From NCBI GenBank assembly GCA_002449665.1, contig DJXH01000046.1:1-23133 (forward strand): DNA of 23,133 nucleotides, written 5' to 3'. Below, one piece after another: positions 6,455 through 15,149 of this stretch (within the stretch, counting starts at the first letter, position 1; the number at the start of each line of letters is the position of its first letter). The position numbers were made by a program, and so were the translations under genes. Source of the DNA: Bacteroidales bacterium UBA7009. Its GTDB lineage: Bacteria > Bacteroidota > Bacteroidia > Bacteroidales > Paludibacteraceae. Below the pieces are notes generated by a model. The model was not told the origin of the DNA. It saw nothing but the letters and a program-made list of their open reading frames with translations, and made no database searches.

Positions 6455-9400
6455 TTAGTTGTCTTTCTTTACCTTTATATCCATAAAGATGAATTTCTTG
6501 CGCAGTTTGTCTTTCTTGTCCCTGTCGCCGTGGCGTGCCATAATGCCGTATAGTACGGGTACTACATAGAGCGTAAGGAATGTGCTGACGGTCAGACCGC
6601 CGATTACGACTATACCGAGCGGCTGCCACATCTCTGCGCCCTCACCGCTTGACACTGCCATAGGTATCATACCGAGTATGGTGGTGAATGCCGTCATCAG
6701 TACCGGACGGATACGGCTGCGGCCAGACATCTTGATGGCTTCGTTTAGTTCGTAGCCGCGCTCACGCATAAGGTTGATGTAGTCCACAAGCACAATACCG
6801 TTCTTCACCACTATACCGACGAGCAGTACAAGACCGAGTGCGCCAATCATATCAAGCGAGCGGTGGGTAAGCCACAGAGCGATGATAACGCCGGACAAGG
6901 CAAAAGGTACGGTGAACATAATGATTCCCGGCATACGGAGACTCTCAAACTGCGATGCCATCACTATATACACAAGCAGTATGATAAGCAGTCCGAGCAG
7001 AATCATATCGCGGAAAGTGTCCTGCTGTGTCTCGTAGTTTCCGCCGATGTGGGTAGAGTAGCCTACGGGCAGGTCAAGTTGCGGTACCACTTCTGTCTCA
7101 ATGGCTTGTGCAAGTTCACCGAGTGTGGTGTTATATGGTGTGGCTTTTATGGTAACTATACGTTGGCGTGCCTTGCGCTCAATGGTAGGCGGTGCCCAGT
7201 ATTCGCCCACTTCGGCTACTTCGCTCAGTTTGACTGTTTTGCCGGTGGCAGTAGGTATGGAGAGATCCATAACGTCGGATATGCTGTTGCGGTCGTCTTC
7301 TTCAAGGCGTACCACGATGTCATACTCCGAGCCGTCGTCTTTGAGGTAGCCGCACGACATACCTGCTACGCGGTTGCGAAGGTAGGTGGAGATGGTGGCA
7401 GAACTCAGTCCGAGGCGCGAGGCTTTCTCTTTGTCAACGGTAATCTTTATATCGGGGCGGTCGTCTTCGCGTGAGATATTCACATCACGTGCGCCCGGGA
7501 GTTGGGAGATGAGTTGGCGGCATTGCTCTGCCATTTGGCTTGTCTTGTCGAAGTCGTAACCATATATCTCAAGGTCAACGGTGTTGCCGCCACCGGGACC
7601 GCCGGACGATACAGCGCATTGAAACTCGTTTATCTCGGGGTATCTTGACATCTCTTGACGCAGTATCTCCGCTATGGTCCAGATGTCGCGGTCGCGCTCC
7701 CATTTCTTAGGCAGGCGGACGGTCATCTGTATCTTGTTGTTCATCGTGGAAGAGAACAGTGCGGCAATGGTTGCATCGTCGTTGGAGCCGGCGGAGGTGT
7801 TAATCAGTTGAATCTCCGGCACGAGTTCGACGAAGCGTGCTTCAAGTTTGCGAGCCGTCTTCAGTGTTTCTTCTATGCGCGTACCGCGTTGCAGTTTGAC
7901 CGTAACGCTCAGTCGTCCGTTATCCTGTTGCTGCATAAAGTCCGTTCCTATCTTGCCCATAAATGCCGGTGTGAGCGAGGCGACAAAGAAAGCGAGCAGA
8001 ATAACAATTGTGATAAACTTATGTTGCAAGCACCAGCCGAGCGAACGGGCATAGTAGTCGTCTATGGTGTCGAGTGCGCGAACTACCGTGCGGTCGTACC
8101 AACTCTTCTTGTCAGCTTCGTCGTCCACGAGATTACCTTGTTCGTCCACGTGCACTTTCTTTGCTTTCAGCATCTTGGAGCAAAGCATAGGCGTGAGGGT
8201 GATAGCCACGGCGGTGGAGGTGCAGCATACGACGGTAACAATCCAGCCTAATTCGTGGAACATTATACCCGCCATACCGCTGAGCATAGTGAGCGGTACG
8301 AACACAGCCACAAGCACAAGCGTGGTGGCAATGACGCTGACCCATACCTCGTTGGTGGCATAGATAGCAGCCTCGTGCGGGTCTTCGCCGCGCTCCACGT
8401 GGCGTGTGATGTTCTCAAGTACCACAATGGCATCGTCCACCACCATACCAATCGCAATAGTCAGCGAACAGAGAGAGATGATGTTTATAGACGAATCTGC
8501 CACGCCAAGGTAGATAAACGCAACTATAAGAGCAATAGGAATGGTTATACCGATGATGATAGTGGCGCGCCATTTGCCGAGGAAGAACAGCACAACGAGC
8601 ACCACGAACAACAGAGCGTAAAGTACGGACTCTTCAAGCGAGTTGATACTGTTCTGTATGTTCTCCGACGAGTCGTAGATTTTCTCTATTTTGACATCCG
8701 TGGGCAGTTGTTTCTGTATCTGTGCGAGTTCTTTTCTTACGTCGCGGCACACTTGCACCGTGTTTGCACCCGTCTGCTTGGCAATAACGAGACGGACGGC
8801 TTCACGCCCGTTGGTCTTTTCGTCAAGTGAGAGGTCTTTTATGGTGTCCTTGATGGTCGCAATATCGCGTATGAAGACCTGCTGTCCTTGAGGTGTCATT
8901 GCCACCATAAGGTCTGCTATCTCCGAAGACTCGATATATTCCGAGCGAACCTGCATCTGATACTGCTCCTGCGGCATCTTTATCGTACCTGATGAGAGGT
9001 TGAGGTTGTTGGCTGTAACTACTTGTCCTACTTGCTCAAGCGTAATACCGTAGGCATCAAGTTTCTGCTGGTCGATGTTTACATACACATAGCGGTCGGG
9101 CGCACCCGAAAGGGAGATATTTCCTATACCGTCAATATGGTTGAGTTGGGGGACAACCTCATCGTTCAGTATCTTGTCCAAGCCCGCATACGTCTCATCT
9201 GCAGTAATGGAGTATTGGCAGATAGGCATAGATGAGGTAGATAGTTTGAATATCACCGGCTTGGCGCAGTTGTCAGGCAGGTTGTTCGCCGCCATATCCA
9301 CGAACGAGCGCACATCGTTCACCGCCTCGTCCATATTGCTGCCCCATTCGAGTTCGAGGGTAACAACGGATATGTTGTCTTTAGACTGGGATGTGATATG

Positions 9401-9634
9401 TTTGAGGTGGTCAACTGAGGTCAGGGCGTTCTCCATTATTTTTGTTACGTTCGTTTCCATCTCGCTCGCCGAGGCTCCCGGGTAGGTGGTCATCACCGTT
9501 ATATACGGCGGGTCCATCTCGGGGAACTGGTCAATCGGCAGTTTGAGGAAACTGTATATGCCGATTACTATCACCGCCACGAATATAAGTGCGGTGGTTA
9601 CCGGCTTTTCGATTGCTGATTTGTATATTGCCAT
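6455..9634 (-). CDS. RND multidrug efflux pump, inner-membrane permease (AcrB/MexB type, HAE1)
   Basis: This proton-driven inner-membrane pump has 1059 residues, normal for HAE1 transporters. The first transmembrane helix is at about 12-32 with the typical KLPIDQFPEMDPP following. A large periplasmic porter loop comes next (about 33-335). TM4 carries IGMVVDDAIVVLEN, where Asp400 and Asp401 match the AcrB proton-relay pair. A second periplasmic loop follows (about 575-870). TM10 has GIVVKNGIVLVDYIN with Lys944, matching the relay lysine. Drug rather than metal transport fits the HAE1-type TM4 motif and the lack of a methionine metal relay, but the substrate is unknown. The gene sits 21 nt after the fusion protein and 15 nt before the PII-like gene. 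Confidence 0.95.
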   Translation of the reverse strand: MAIYKSAIEKPVTTALIFVAVIVIGIYSFLKLPIDQFPEMDPPYITVMTTYPGASASEMETNVTKIMENALTSVDHLKHITSQSKDNISVVTLELEWGSNMDEAVNDVRSFVDMAANNLPDNCAKPVIFKLSTSSMPICQYSITADETYAGLDKILNDEVVPQLNHIDGIGNISLSGAPDRYVYVNIDQQKLDAYGITLEQVGQVVTANNLNLSSGTIKMPQEQYQMQVRSEYIESSEIADLMVAMTPQGQQVFIRDIATIKDTIKDLSLDEKTNGREAVRLVIAKQTGANTVQVCRDVRKELAQIQKQLPTDVKIEKIYDSSENIQNSINSLEESVLYALLFVVLVVLFFLGKWRATIIIGITIPIALIVAFIYLGVADSSINIISLCSLTIAIGMVVDDAIVVLENITRHVERGEDPHEAAIYATNEVWVSVIATTLVLVAVFVPLTMLSGMAGIMFHELGWIVTVVCCTSTAVAITLTPMLCSKMLKAKKVHVDEQGNLVDDEADKKSWYDRTVVRALDTIDDYYARSLGWCLQHKFITIVILLAFFVASLTPAFMGKIGTDFMQQQDNGRLSVTVKLQRGTRIEETLKTARKLEARFVELVPEIQLINTSAGSNDDATIAALFSSTMNNKIQMTVRLPKKWERDRDIWTIAEILRQEMSRYPEINEFQCAVSSGGPGGGNTVDLEIYGYDFDKTSQMAEQCRQLISQLPGARDVNISREDDRPDIKITVDKEKASRLGLSSATISTYLRNRVAGMSCGYLKDDGSEYDIVVRLEEDDRNSISDVMDLSIPTATGKTVKLSEVAEVGEYWAPPTIERKARQRIVTIKATPYNTTLGELAQAIETEVVPQLDLPVGYSTHIGGNYETQQDTFRDMILLGLLIILLVYIVMASQFESLRMPGIIMFTVPFALSGVIIALWLTHRSLDMIGALGLVLLVGIVVKNGIVLVDYINLMRERGYELNEAIKMSGRSRIRPVLMTAFTTILGMIPMAVSSGEGAEMWQPLGIVVIGGLTVSTFLTLYVVPVLYGIMARHGDRDKKDKLRKKFIFMDIKVKKDN

Positions 9635-9655
9635 AATTTTGTTGCTGTTTAACTT

Positions 9656-10672
9656 TTATTCAACCACATCTATTTTTACGCCGTCCACGAGTTTGTGCTG
9701 ACCGGTGGTAATCATCTCCACGCCATCCTGTATCTCAGGTGCTATGAGTTCAATCTCTTGGTCAAACCTCTGTCCGAGTGTTACAGCCACGCGTTGGGCA
9801 TAGCCGCCGTTGTTGATGAAGACGTAGCGATCGTTGGCTCCCACGAGTTTTTCCACAGCCTGATACGGTGCCACTATGGCATTCTCTTTGCCGAGTCCGA
9901 TAGTGGTTGTTACGTACATACCCGGGCGCAATTTGCCATTGCTGTTGGGGATGACTATCTTCACTTGGAAAGTGTGGGACGATACGTCTATAGTCGGATA
10001 TACCACTTCCACTTTGGCTTTGAACGTCTCCTCGGGATATATCTCCGATGACAGTGTGAGAGCCATACCGGCTTTCAAGCGCGGGAAGTATGTCTCGGGT
10101 ATGGCTACGAGTGCTTTGAGGCGGTCTATCTGTGTCAGTACCACTATGGGCTGACCGCCGTACAGTTCGCCGTCCTCATACGTCTTGGCGGAGATAACAC
10201 CGGCAAAGGGAGCCTTCACGTAGGTGTTCTGCTCAAGGAAGTCGAGTTGCTCTTTGGTCTGTTCATACTGAGTCTTCAGTTGGTCATACTGCTGCTGAGT
10301 AGCGGAGCCGGAACGCAGCAGTTGCTCCACACGATACAGTTCGGTCGTGAGGTTGGCAAGTGTCAGTTTGGTGGTCTTGTATTGTGTCTGGTCCATACGC
10401 ACGAGCATATCGCCTTTCTGTTTGCGGTCGCCCACCTCGCAGTAGATGTGTTCTATCTTGCCCGTGAGTGAGGGTGCCACGTTCTGTGTCAGATAGCCTT
10501 GCAGGTTGGTGGAAACGCTTATCTCGCGTTGTATCTCACGTGTGTGCAGGACGGTGGTGCGTACAAGCTCTACACGTTCTTCTACTTCCTGCTTTTGATT
10601 GGCAGTGTCGTCTTTGCCTGTGCAAGCGGCAAAAGCAACAGCCGCAAGCATAAGGATAAATGATTTTTTCAT
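9656..10672 (-). CDS. RND efflux membrane-fusion protein (periplasmic adaptor lipoprotein)
   Basis: This adaptor bridges the RND pump and the TolC-type channel. It has 338 residues. The N-terminus is a lipoprotein signal, MKKSFILMLAAVAFAAC, with the lipidated Cys17. Two lipoyl half-motifs (about 63-95, with APSLTGKIEHIYCEVGD, and 148-180, with VKAPFAGVISAKTYEDGEL) flank an alpha-helical hairpin (about 96-147). A beta-barrel (PETYFPRLKAGMAL) and a C-terminal membrane-proximal domain follow. This is the AcrA/MexA/HlyD plan. The spacing to neighbours is 8 nt from the TolC gene upstream and 21 nt to the RND gene, so it is co-transcribed. Confidence 0.94.
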   Translation of the reverse strand: MKKSFILMLAAVAFAACTGKDDTANQKQEVEERVELVRTTVLHTREIQREISVSTNLQGYLTQNVAPSLTGKIEHIYCEVGDRKQKGDMLVRMDQTQYKTTKLTLANLTTELYRVEQLLRSGSATQQQYDQLKTQYEQTKEQLDFLEQNTYVKAPFAGVISAKTYEDGELYGGQPIVVLTQIDRLKALVAIPETYFPRLKAGMALTLSSEIYPEETFKAKVEVVYPTIDVSSHTFQVKIVIPNSNGKLRPGMYVTTTIGLGKENAIVAPYQAVEKLVGANDRYVFINNGGYAQRVAVTLGQRFDQEIELIAPEIQDGVEMITTGQHKLVDGVKIDVVE

Positions 10673-10680
10673 ATATGTAC

Positions 10681-12027
10681 TTATTTGTTATTCAAGAATT
10701 TGTCAAGTTCGACTTGTGCGTTTACGAGTGTGAGCACGGCTTGTACGTAGGTCGATTGTGCCGTTATAAGGTCGTTGCTTGCGTTGGTCAGTTCGAGGTT
10801 GGAGGCAGTGCCGTAGCGGAATTTCTCCGTAGTAGAGGCAAAAACGCGTTTTGTTACGTCTATGTTTTCCTTCTCGTTGAGGTAAGTCTCGTATGCGTTG
10901 TTGAGGTTAAAGCGCAGCTGTTGGTACTGTATGCCGAGTTGGTCGGTGGTCTCTGCTAGTGTGTTGCGAGCCTCTTCGTATGCGATTTTTTTCTCCACTA
11001 CGCCGGCAGCCCTTTTGCCGCTTGACCAAAGAGGCATAGAGACATTGACTTGCACGAGGTTAGGCGGTGTCATACGAAATCCGCCTTCGCTGTAGTAGTG
11101 TTGGTTGGTGTAGTTGTAAGCAAGGCTTACGGTCGGCCCGTATGCCCAGCCGGCCATGTGTACGTTGCGCTCTGCAAGTTGTGTGTTCTTTTCGAGCAAC
11201 TGATAGTTGAGGTTGTTGCGAATGTTAAACTCCTCGCCGAGTTGCTTTAGTATAGCCTCTGCCGAAAGCATATCGGAGATGTTCTGCGTGAGCGTTATCT
11301 GTGTCTCGGCGGGCAGGGCGAGCAGTACGCGAAGGGAGTTCATTGACAGTTCGAGGTTGCGGCGGTTGGACTGGATATTGTTCTTTATCGTGTTGATACG
11401 CACCATTATCTGGTCGGCTGTCGTTTGCTCTGCCGCACCGGCGTTCACCGCGTTTTGGGTCATTCCTGCAAGTTTCTCAATGTTAATAAGACTGCTGTCA
11501 AGCAGCGTGCTTATGTCTTGCAGTACGAGCACTGTCATATACGATGTGCGGACATTGGAGCGCAGTTCGGTTTCGCTCTGTTCAAGCGCGATTTTCTTCA
11601 TATCAATGGCGATGTTTTGCAGCAGTGCGCCTACAATGCCCTGTCCGTTTATGCCTACTGCGGCTGTAATGCTGAACTGATGGACGTTAGGCATCGCTAT
11701 CTTAACAGGCATACTGCCCATCTTCATTTCTGCCTCATATCCGAGGTAGTTGCTGTATGCAAACGAAGCGTCTGCCGAGGGGAGCATAGCCGCTATTGTT
11801 TGCCAGCGTTGGGCGTATGCTTCCTGTACGGCAAGAGACGCGTTTTTGAGCGAGCGGTTGCGCTCCACGGCAAAGTCCTGTGCCTGCTCTAATGTGAGAC
11901 TGACCGATGCAGGGGCTGACGTGAAAGACATAGGATTAGTGGCATCCATCACGTGATCCTGTCCGCTTGCTTTTATTGACAAGGCAAGCAGACAGCCCGT
12001 TAGAATAATTAAACTTGATTTTTTCAT
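10681..12027 (-). CDS. TolC-family outer-membrane efflux channel
   Basis: The 448-residue protein starts with a signal peptide (MKKSSLIILTGCLLALSIKA, cleavage near residue 20-23). Two repeated outer-membrane-factor halves follow, each with long helices. The first begins SLTLEQAQDFAVERNRSLKN and the second follows around FNIRNNLNYQLLEKN. It ends LVNAQVELDKFLNNK, a typical C-terminus. TolC proteins form trimeric outer-membrane and periplasmic tunnels. Here it precedes its adaptor and pump genes (11 nt after tetR, 8 nt before the adaptor), making a complete tripartite system. Cys12 lies inside the signal sequence, so lipidation is unlikely, but processing cannot be settled by eye. Confidence 0.92.
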   Translation of the reverse strand: MKKSSLIILTGCLLALSIKASGQDHVMDATNPMSFTSAPASVSLTLEQAQDFAVERNRSLKNASLAVQEAYAQRWQTIAAMLPSADASFAYSNYLGYEAEMKMGSMPVKIAMPNVHQFSITAAVGINGQGIVGALLQNIAIDMKKIALEQSETELRSNVRTSYMTVLVLQDISTLLDSSLINIEKLAGMTQNAVNAGAAEQTTADQIMVRINTIKNNIQSNRRNLELSMNSLRVLLALPAETQITLTQNISDMLSAEAILKQLGEEFNIRNNLNYQLLEKNTQLAERNVHMAGWAYGPTVSLAYNYTNQHYYSEGGFRMTPPNLVQVNVSMPLWSSGKRAAGVVEKKIAYEEARNTLAETTDQLGIQYQQLRFNLNNAYETYLNEKENIDVTKRVFASTTEKFRYGTASNLELTNASNDLITAQSTYVQAVLTLVNAQVELDKFLNNK

Positions 12028-12038
12028 ATCTTTTGCTT

Positions 12039-12650
12039 TTATATTATATTCAGTATCTCTTTTGCTTCTTTTATGCCTTTTTCGGAAATGATGCTGCGGA
12101 AAAATGATTCCATGGTAAACCTCACAAGGCGTTTGGGACTTATCGACTGTATCTCATCCTCGTTCCTGACGAACGCCTGCTGAATAATGGAGTACATCAC
12201 GGCGCACATCTCTATATCAAGGTCGGCGCGATAGACACCCTCGTTGATACCCTGCTGCAAGTGCTGCATCAGTATCTCTTTCGTGTTCTTGTGTACGTTG
12301 TGTATGTGCTCCTTATATAAGCGGGGGTAGTACTTTCGAAGGTCGTAACTGAAAGCAGGCTCTTTGTGTATGTCGCTTATGTCATAGTGCAGGTTGCGCA
12401 CCGTCTTTACACACTCCAATGCCGTCTTGCCTTTTACGTACTCTTCCGCATTGTGTCTTACACATCGGTTCATCTCCTGCAGCACCTCCGCCACAAGTTC
12501 TTCCTTGCCTTGAAAATACTGGTAGAAAGTCTTTTTCGACATTCCTATCTCGCGGCATATATCTTCTATTGACACACTGCGTATGCCGTATTTCTTGAAT
12601 TTCTCCAATGCCGTTGTTACCAACTGCTGTTTCTGTTCTTCCATAGTCAT
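12039..12650 (-). CDS. TetR/AcrR-family transcriptional regulator of the efflux operon
   Basis: The 203-residue protein begins MTMEEQKQQLVTTALEKFKK, with an N-terminal TetR DNA-binding domain. The helix-turn-helix lies at about 27-46 (SIEDICREIGMSKKTFYQYF), followed by GKEELVAEVL. The rest is the helical ligand-binding and dimerisation domain, which has no recognisable ligand signature. Starts at 12650 and 12644 are both possible. The frame stays open far upstream, but that part runs through the promoter and antisense to the kinase gene, so it is not coding. As first gene of the efflux operon it very likely autoregulates the whole unit. The perfect 14-bp inverted repeat at 12721-12756, beside its -33 box, is the best operator candidate. 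Confidence 0.92.
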   Translation of the reverse strand: MTMEEQKQQLVTTALEKFKKYGIRSVSIEDICREIGMSKKTFYQYFQGKEELVAEVLQEMNRCVRHNAEEYVKGKTALECVKTVRNLHYDISDIHKEPAFSYDLRKYYPRLYKEHIHNVHKNTKEILMQHLQQGINEGVYRADLDIEMCAVMYSIIQQAFVRNEDEIQSISPKRLVRFTMESFFRSIISEKGIKEAKEILNII

Positions 12651-12689
12651 TACCGGCCCATAGCCGAAAATTGTGCAAAAAAACGGCTG

Positions 12690-12719
12690 CAAAGGTACGC
12701 TTTTTTCACAATATGCAAA
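12690..12719 (-). promoter_or_regulatory. Promoter of the tetR-efflux operon
   Basis: On the minus strand, TTTGC (12719-12715) is followed after 17 nt by TACCTTTG (12697-12690), matching the Bacteroidota -33/-7 pattern. The predicted start near 12683 gives a leader of about 33 nt to the tetR ATG at 12650. The long inverted repeat begins 1 bp beyond the -33 box. Confidence 0.75.
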
Positions 12720-12720
12720 A

Positions 12721-12756
12721 ACTTGGAAACTTTTTTTATTGCAAAAGTTTCCAAGT
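12721..12756. promoter_or_regulatory. Perfect 14-bp inverted repeat, candidate TetR operator
   Basis: ACTTGGAAACTTTT (12721-12734) and AAAAGTTTCCAAGT (12743-12756) are exact reverse complements around an 8-nt spacer. The repeat abuts the -33 element of the tetR promoter. Dimeric TetR proteins bind such palindromes, so this is the most likely autoregulatory site. That it is the operator is inferred; the symmetry is seen directly. Confidence 0.7.
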
Positions 12757-12769
12757 GCAAACCGAAAGT

Positions 12770-12786
12770 TGCAAAATGAATTTGCA
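12770..12786. repeat. 6-bp inverted repeat in the divergent control region
   Basis: TGCAAA and TTTGCA flank a 5-nt spacer. It lies between the candidate TetR operator and the 8-bp repeat over the plus-strand promoter. It could be a secondary regulator site or chance in AT-rich DNA. Confidence 0.4.
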
Positions 12787-12798
12787 TAAAATCTGACT

Positions 12799-12824
12799 AA
12801 ATTGTGTATATTCTTGCACAATTT
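12799..12824. promoter_or_regulatory. 8-bp inverted repeat over the -33 box of the plus-strand promoter
   Basis: AAATTGTG (12799-12806) and CACAATTT (12817-12824) are exact reverse complements with a 10-nt spacer. The right part covers the TTG at 12814-12816 that serves as the -33 element for the lipid kinase operon. A protein bound here would block that promoter. The arms differ from the TetR-side repeat, which suggests another regulator or none. Confidence 0.45.
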
Positions 12825-12844
12825 GTAAATTATTCGTAACTTTG
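12814..12844 (+). promoter_or_regulatory. Promoter of the lipid kinase-dut-envC-addA run
   Basis: TTG (12814-12816) and TAACTTTG (12837-12844) are 20 nt apart, a good match to the Bacteroidota -33/-7 consensus. The start of transcription should fall near 12850, leaving a leader of about 38 nt before the ATG at 12888. It may drive the packed genes up to 21806. Confidence 0.8.
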
Positions 12845-12887
12845 CGCGCTTTTTTATGAATGAGTACTTTATAACCGAACAATCGTT

Positions 12888-13772
12888 ATGAAAAATATAG
12901 CCTTTATCATCAATCCCGTTTCGGGGACGCAAAACAAAAGAAAACTGCCAAAGATGATAGAACAGTTGCTTGACAAAGAGCAGTGGCTTTCCAACATTGT
13001 CTTTACCGAGCGTGCCGGTCATGCAACCGAACTTGCGGCGCAATATGCCCGTATGGGCTTTGATGCCGTGGTGGCTGTCGGCGGCGACGGTACTGTCAAT
13101 GAGGTGGCACAGGGCTTGCGCGATACCAATACCGCTCTCGGCATACTGCCTATGGGCAGCGGCAACGGCTTTGCCCGCCATATCGGCGTGCCTATGCGTA
13201 CACAGCGCGCCATTGAGATGCTCAACCGCTCCGAGGTTGTCTCTGCCGACTACGGCTTGGCGGAAGACCGACTTTTTGTTACCACTTGCGGTACAGGTTT
13301 TGATGCCGTCGTGGCATACAAGTTTGCTATGGCGGGCAGTCGCGGTTTTCTCACCTATCTCAAGACCATTATGCAAGACCTGCTCTCCTACAAGCCGCAG
13401 ACCTACCGCCTTACTGATGGTAACGGTTTGGACATAGAGCATAAAGCCTTCTTGCTCACTTTCGCTAACGCCAGCCAGTGGGGCAACGAAGCCTATATAG
13501 CCCCCAAAGCCAGCATTCAGGACGGACTGATGGATGTATGTATGCTGTCAAGTGATGCCCTCAAAGCCGCTCCCTCTTTGGCCTTAAGGCTTTTTACCAA
13601 GAATATAGACAAAAGTACATATATGGATACTTTTCGTGCTGCCGAAATAACCCTCGTGCGCGAACACGAAGAGCCTTTCCATATAGACGGAGACCCCGTC
13701 AAAATGCCGAAAGACATACATATCAGTATGGTGAAAGACGGACTGAAAGTATTAGTGGAAAGACGTTTGTAA
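12888..13772 (+). CDS. Diacylglycerol kinase-family lipid kinase (YegS/DgkB/BmrU type)
   Basis: The 294-residue cytoplasmic protein has a diacylglycerol kinase catalytic domain. It shows INPVSGTQNKR (about 8-18), the nucleotide-binding VAVGGDGTVNEVAQGL (about 62-77, GGDGT at 65-69) and LPMGSGNGFARHIG (87-100). The C-terminal beta-sandwich domain ends with PFHIDGDPV and a conserved basic tail. Such enzymes phosphorylate diacylglycerol or related lipids with ATP, recycling phospholipid headgroup by-products or making signalling lipids; the real substrate here is unknown. It is the first gene after the promoter at 12814-12844 and is divergent from tetR. It is 16 nt upstream of dut. Confidence 0.92.
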   Translation: MKNIAFIINPVSGTQNKRKLPKMIEQLLDKEQWLSNIVFTERAGHATELAAQYARMGFDAVVAVGGDGTVNEVAQGLRDTNTALGILPMGSGNGFARHIGVPMRTQRAIEMLNRSEVVSADYGLAEDRLFVTTCGTGFDAVVAYKFAMAGSRGFLTYLKTIMQDLLSYKPQTYRLTDGNGLDIEHKAFLLTFANASQWGNEAYIAPKASIQDGLMDVCMLSSDALKAAPSLALRLFTKNIDKSTYMDTFRAAEITLVREHEEPFHIDGDPVKMPKDIHISMVKDGLKVLVERRL

Positions 13773-13788
13773 TGTAAATAGAAAAACT

Positions 13789-14223
13789 ATGACAGTTAAG
13801 ATAATAAACAAAAGCAGCAACCCTTTGCCCCGCTATGAGAGCGATGGTGCTGCGGGGATGGATATAAGGGCTTTTTTGCCGGAGTCGGTTGTCTTAAAGC
13901 CGCTTGAACGCCGCCTTATCCCTACAGGTCTGTATATCGAACTGCCGCAAGGCTACGAAGCGCAGATACGCCCTCGTAGCGGCTTGGCTCTCAAGCGCGG
14001 ACTGACCGTCATCAACTCCCCCGGGACAATAGATGCAGACTACCGTGGCGAGATAGGAGTTATACTCGTCAACCTCAGCGGCGAAGAGCAAACGATAGAA
14101 AACGGCGAACGTATATGTCAGATGGTGATTGCCCGAGAGGAAAGGGCTGAACTCGTAGAAGCAGCCTCTCTCACAGCCACCGATCGCGGAGAAGGCGGCT
14201 TCGGACACAGCGGAACGAAATAA
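13789..14223 (+). CDS. dut: Deoxyuridine 5'-triphosphate nucleotidohydrolase (dUTPase)
   Basis: Dut hydrolyses dUTP to dUMP and pyrophosphate, keeping uracil out of DNA and feeding dTMP synthesis. The 144 residues carry all five trimeric-dUTPase motifs: AGMDIRA (22-28), RPRSGLA (61-67), GTIDADYRGEIG (79-90), GERICQMVI (106-114) and the P-loop-like RGEGGFGHSG (133-142). The length is normal. Its stop codon overlaps the start of the TPR gene by one base (TAATG), which suggests translational coupling. The dut-TPR-DUF4292-M23 order is one I recall as common in Bacteroidales. Confidence 0.98.
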   Translation: MTVKIINKSSNPLPRYESDGAAGMDIRAFLPESVVLKPLERRLIPTGLYIELPQGYEAQIRPRSGLALKRGLTVINSPGTIDADYRGEIGVILVNLSGEEQTIENGERICQMVIAREERAELVEAASLTATDRGEGGFGHSGTK

Positions 14224-15149
14224 TGAAAACCAAAGATTACATACTGTCCTTTGCCATCAAAGCCTGCCTTGTGCTTTGCTTTCTGCTTCTGTCTGTCGGC
14301 GTAAGTGCGAAGAAAACCAAACCGGTCGTTTCGCTCACCGCCGAGGAGCAACAGCGGTTCTACTACTATTTCTACGCCGCCGAATGGGCTTTCAATAACG
14401 AACGGTATGACGATGCCTATCGTCTCTATTGTTTTTGCTACGAACTGAACTCAGCCGACCCTGCCGTCAATCAGTTTCTCGGCGACTATATGAGCGCTAT
14501 GAAACTCCCTGCCTACGCTTTGTCCTACTATGTCGCTTCTTTTGATGCCGACCCGCAAAACGAGGCAATCTACTATCGCCTGTATCAAACACATCTTCTG
14601 CTCGGTCACTACGACGATGCTCTCAAAGTGCTTGACCGTGAGGAGCAACTGCGGGGTAAAGATGCATATACGGCATTGAGGCGATACAGGATTTACGGTA
14701 TGAAAGGTGATGGGAAAAACGCACTCAAAGTGGTGGAAAACTACCTTAAAAGCGACCAATACAATATGCAGTTTCTGCTCCTGCGTGCCGAACTGTACAG
14801 CATACTCAAAAAATCATATAAAAAGCAGAAAGCAGCGTATGAGAGCATACTTGAGTTGGACGACTCCAATACTATGATTCTTAACAACTACGCCTATCTC
14901 TTGGCTACTCATAAGGGCGACCTTAAGTTGGCTGAAGAACTTAGTCGTGAGACCATCAAGCGAGAGCCGAACAACTGCACCTACCTCGATACCTATGCTT
15001 GGATTTTGCACCTGCGCGGCGAAGACCAACTTGCACAGTTCTATATGATGCAGACTATGAAATGTATAGCGGAGTTCGCCCCCGACGAGTTCGGCAATAA
15101 AGAGATACAAGACCACTATAAAGCCATAATGGAAAAGAAGAAGAAATGA
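14223..15149 (+). CDS. Exported tetratricopeptide-repeat protein
   Basis: The 308-residue protein has an N-terminal hydrophobic segment (about 10-30, KACLVLCFLLLSVGVSA) that is a signal peptide or anchor. The rest is helical with degenerate TPR units, for example around 43-76 (YYFYAAEWAFNNERYDDAYR), 78-110, 112-145, and a last pair near NNYAYLLATHKGDLKLAEEL and NCTYLDTYAWILHLRGEDQL. TPRs mediate protein contacts, so it may be a periplasmic scaffold for the envelope proteins encoded next to it. It overlaps dut by 1 nt and the lipoprotein gene by 4 nt. No enzyme motif is seen. Confidence 0.85.
   Translation: MKTKDYILSFAIKACLVLCFLLLSVGVSAKKTKPVVSLTAEEQQRFYYYFYAAEWAFNNERYDDAYRLYCFCYELNSADPAVNQFLGDYMSAMKLPAYALSYYVASFDADPQNEAIYYRLYQTHLLLGHYDDALKVLDREEQLRGKDAYTALRRYRIYGMKGDGKNALKVVENYLKSDQYNMQFLLLRAELYSILKKSYKKQKAAYESILELDDSNTMILNNYAYLLATHKGDLKLAEELSRETIKREPNNCTYLDTYAWILHLRGEDQLAQFYMMQTMKCIAEFAPDEFGNKEIQDHYKAIMEKKKK

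Noticed and set aside
12651..13442. 467-codon minus-strand open frame extending tetR upstream
   Set aside because: The extension runs through both promoters and antisense to the lipid kinase gene. The TetR family N-terminus starts at 12650 or 12644, with a promoter just upstream.
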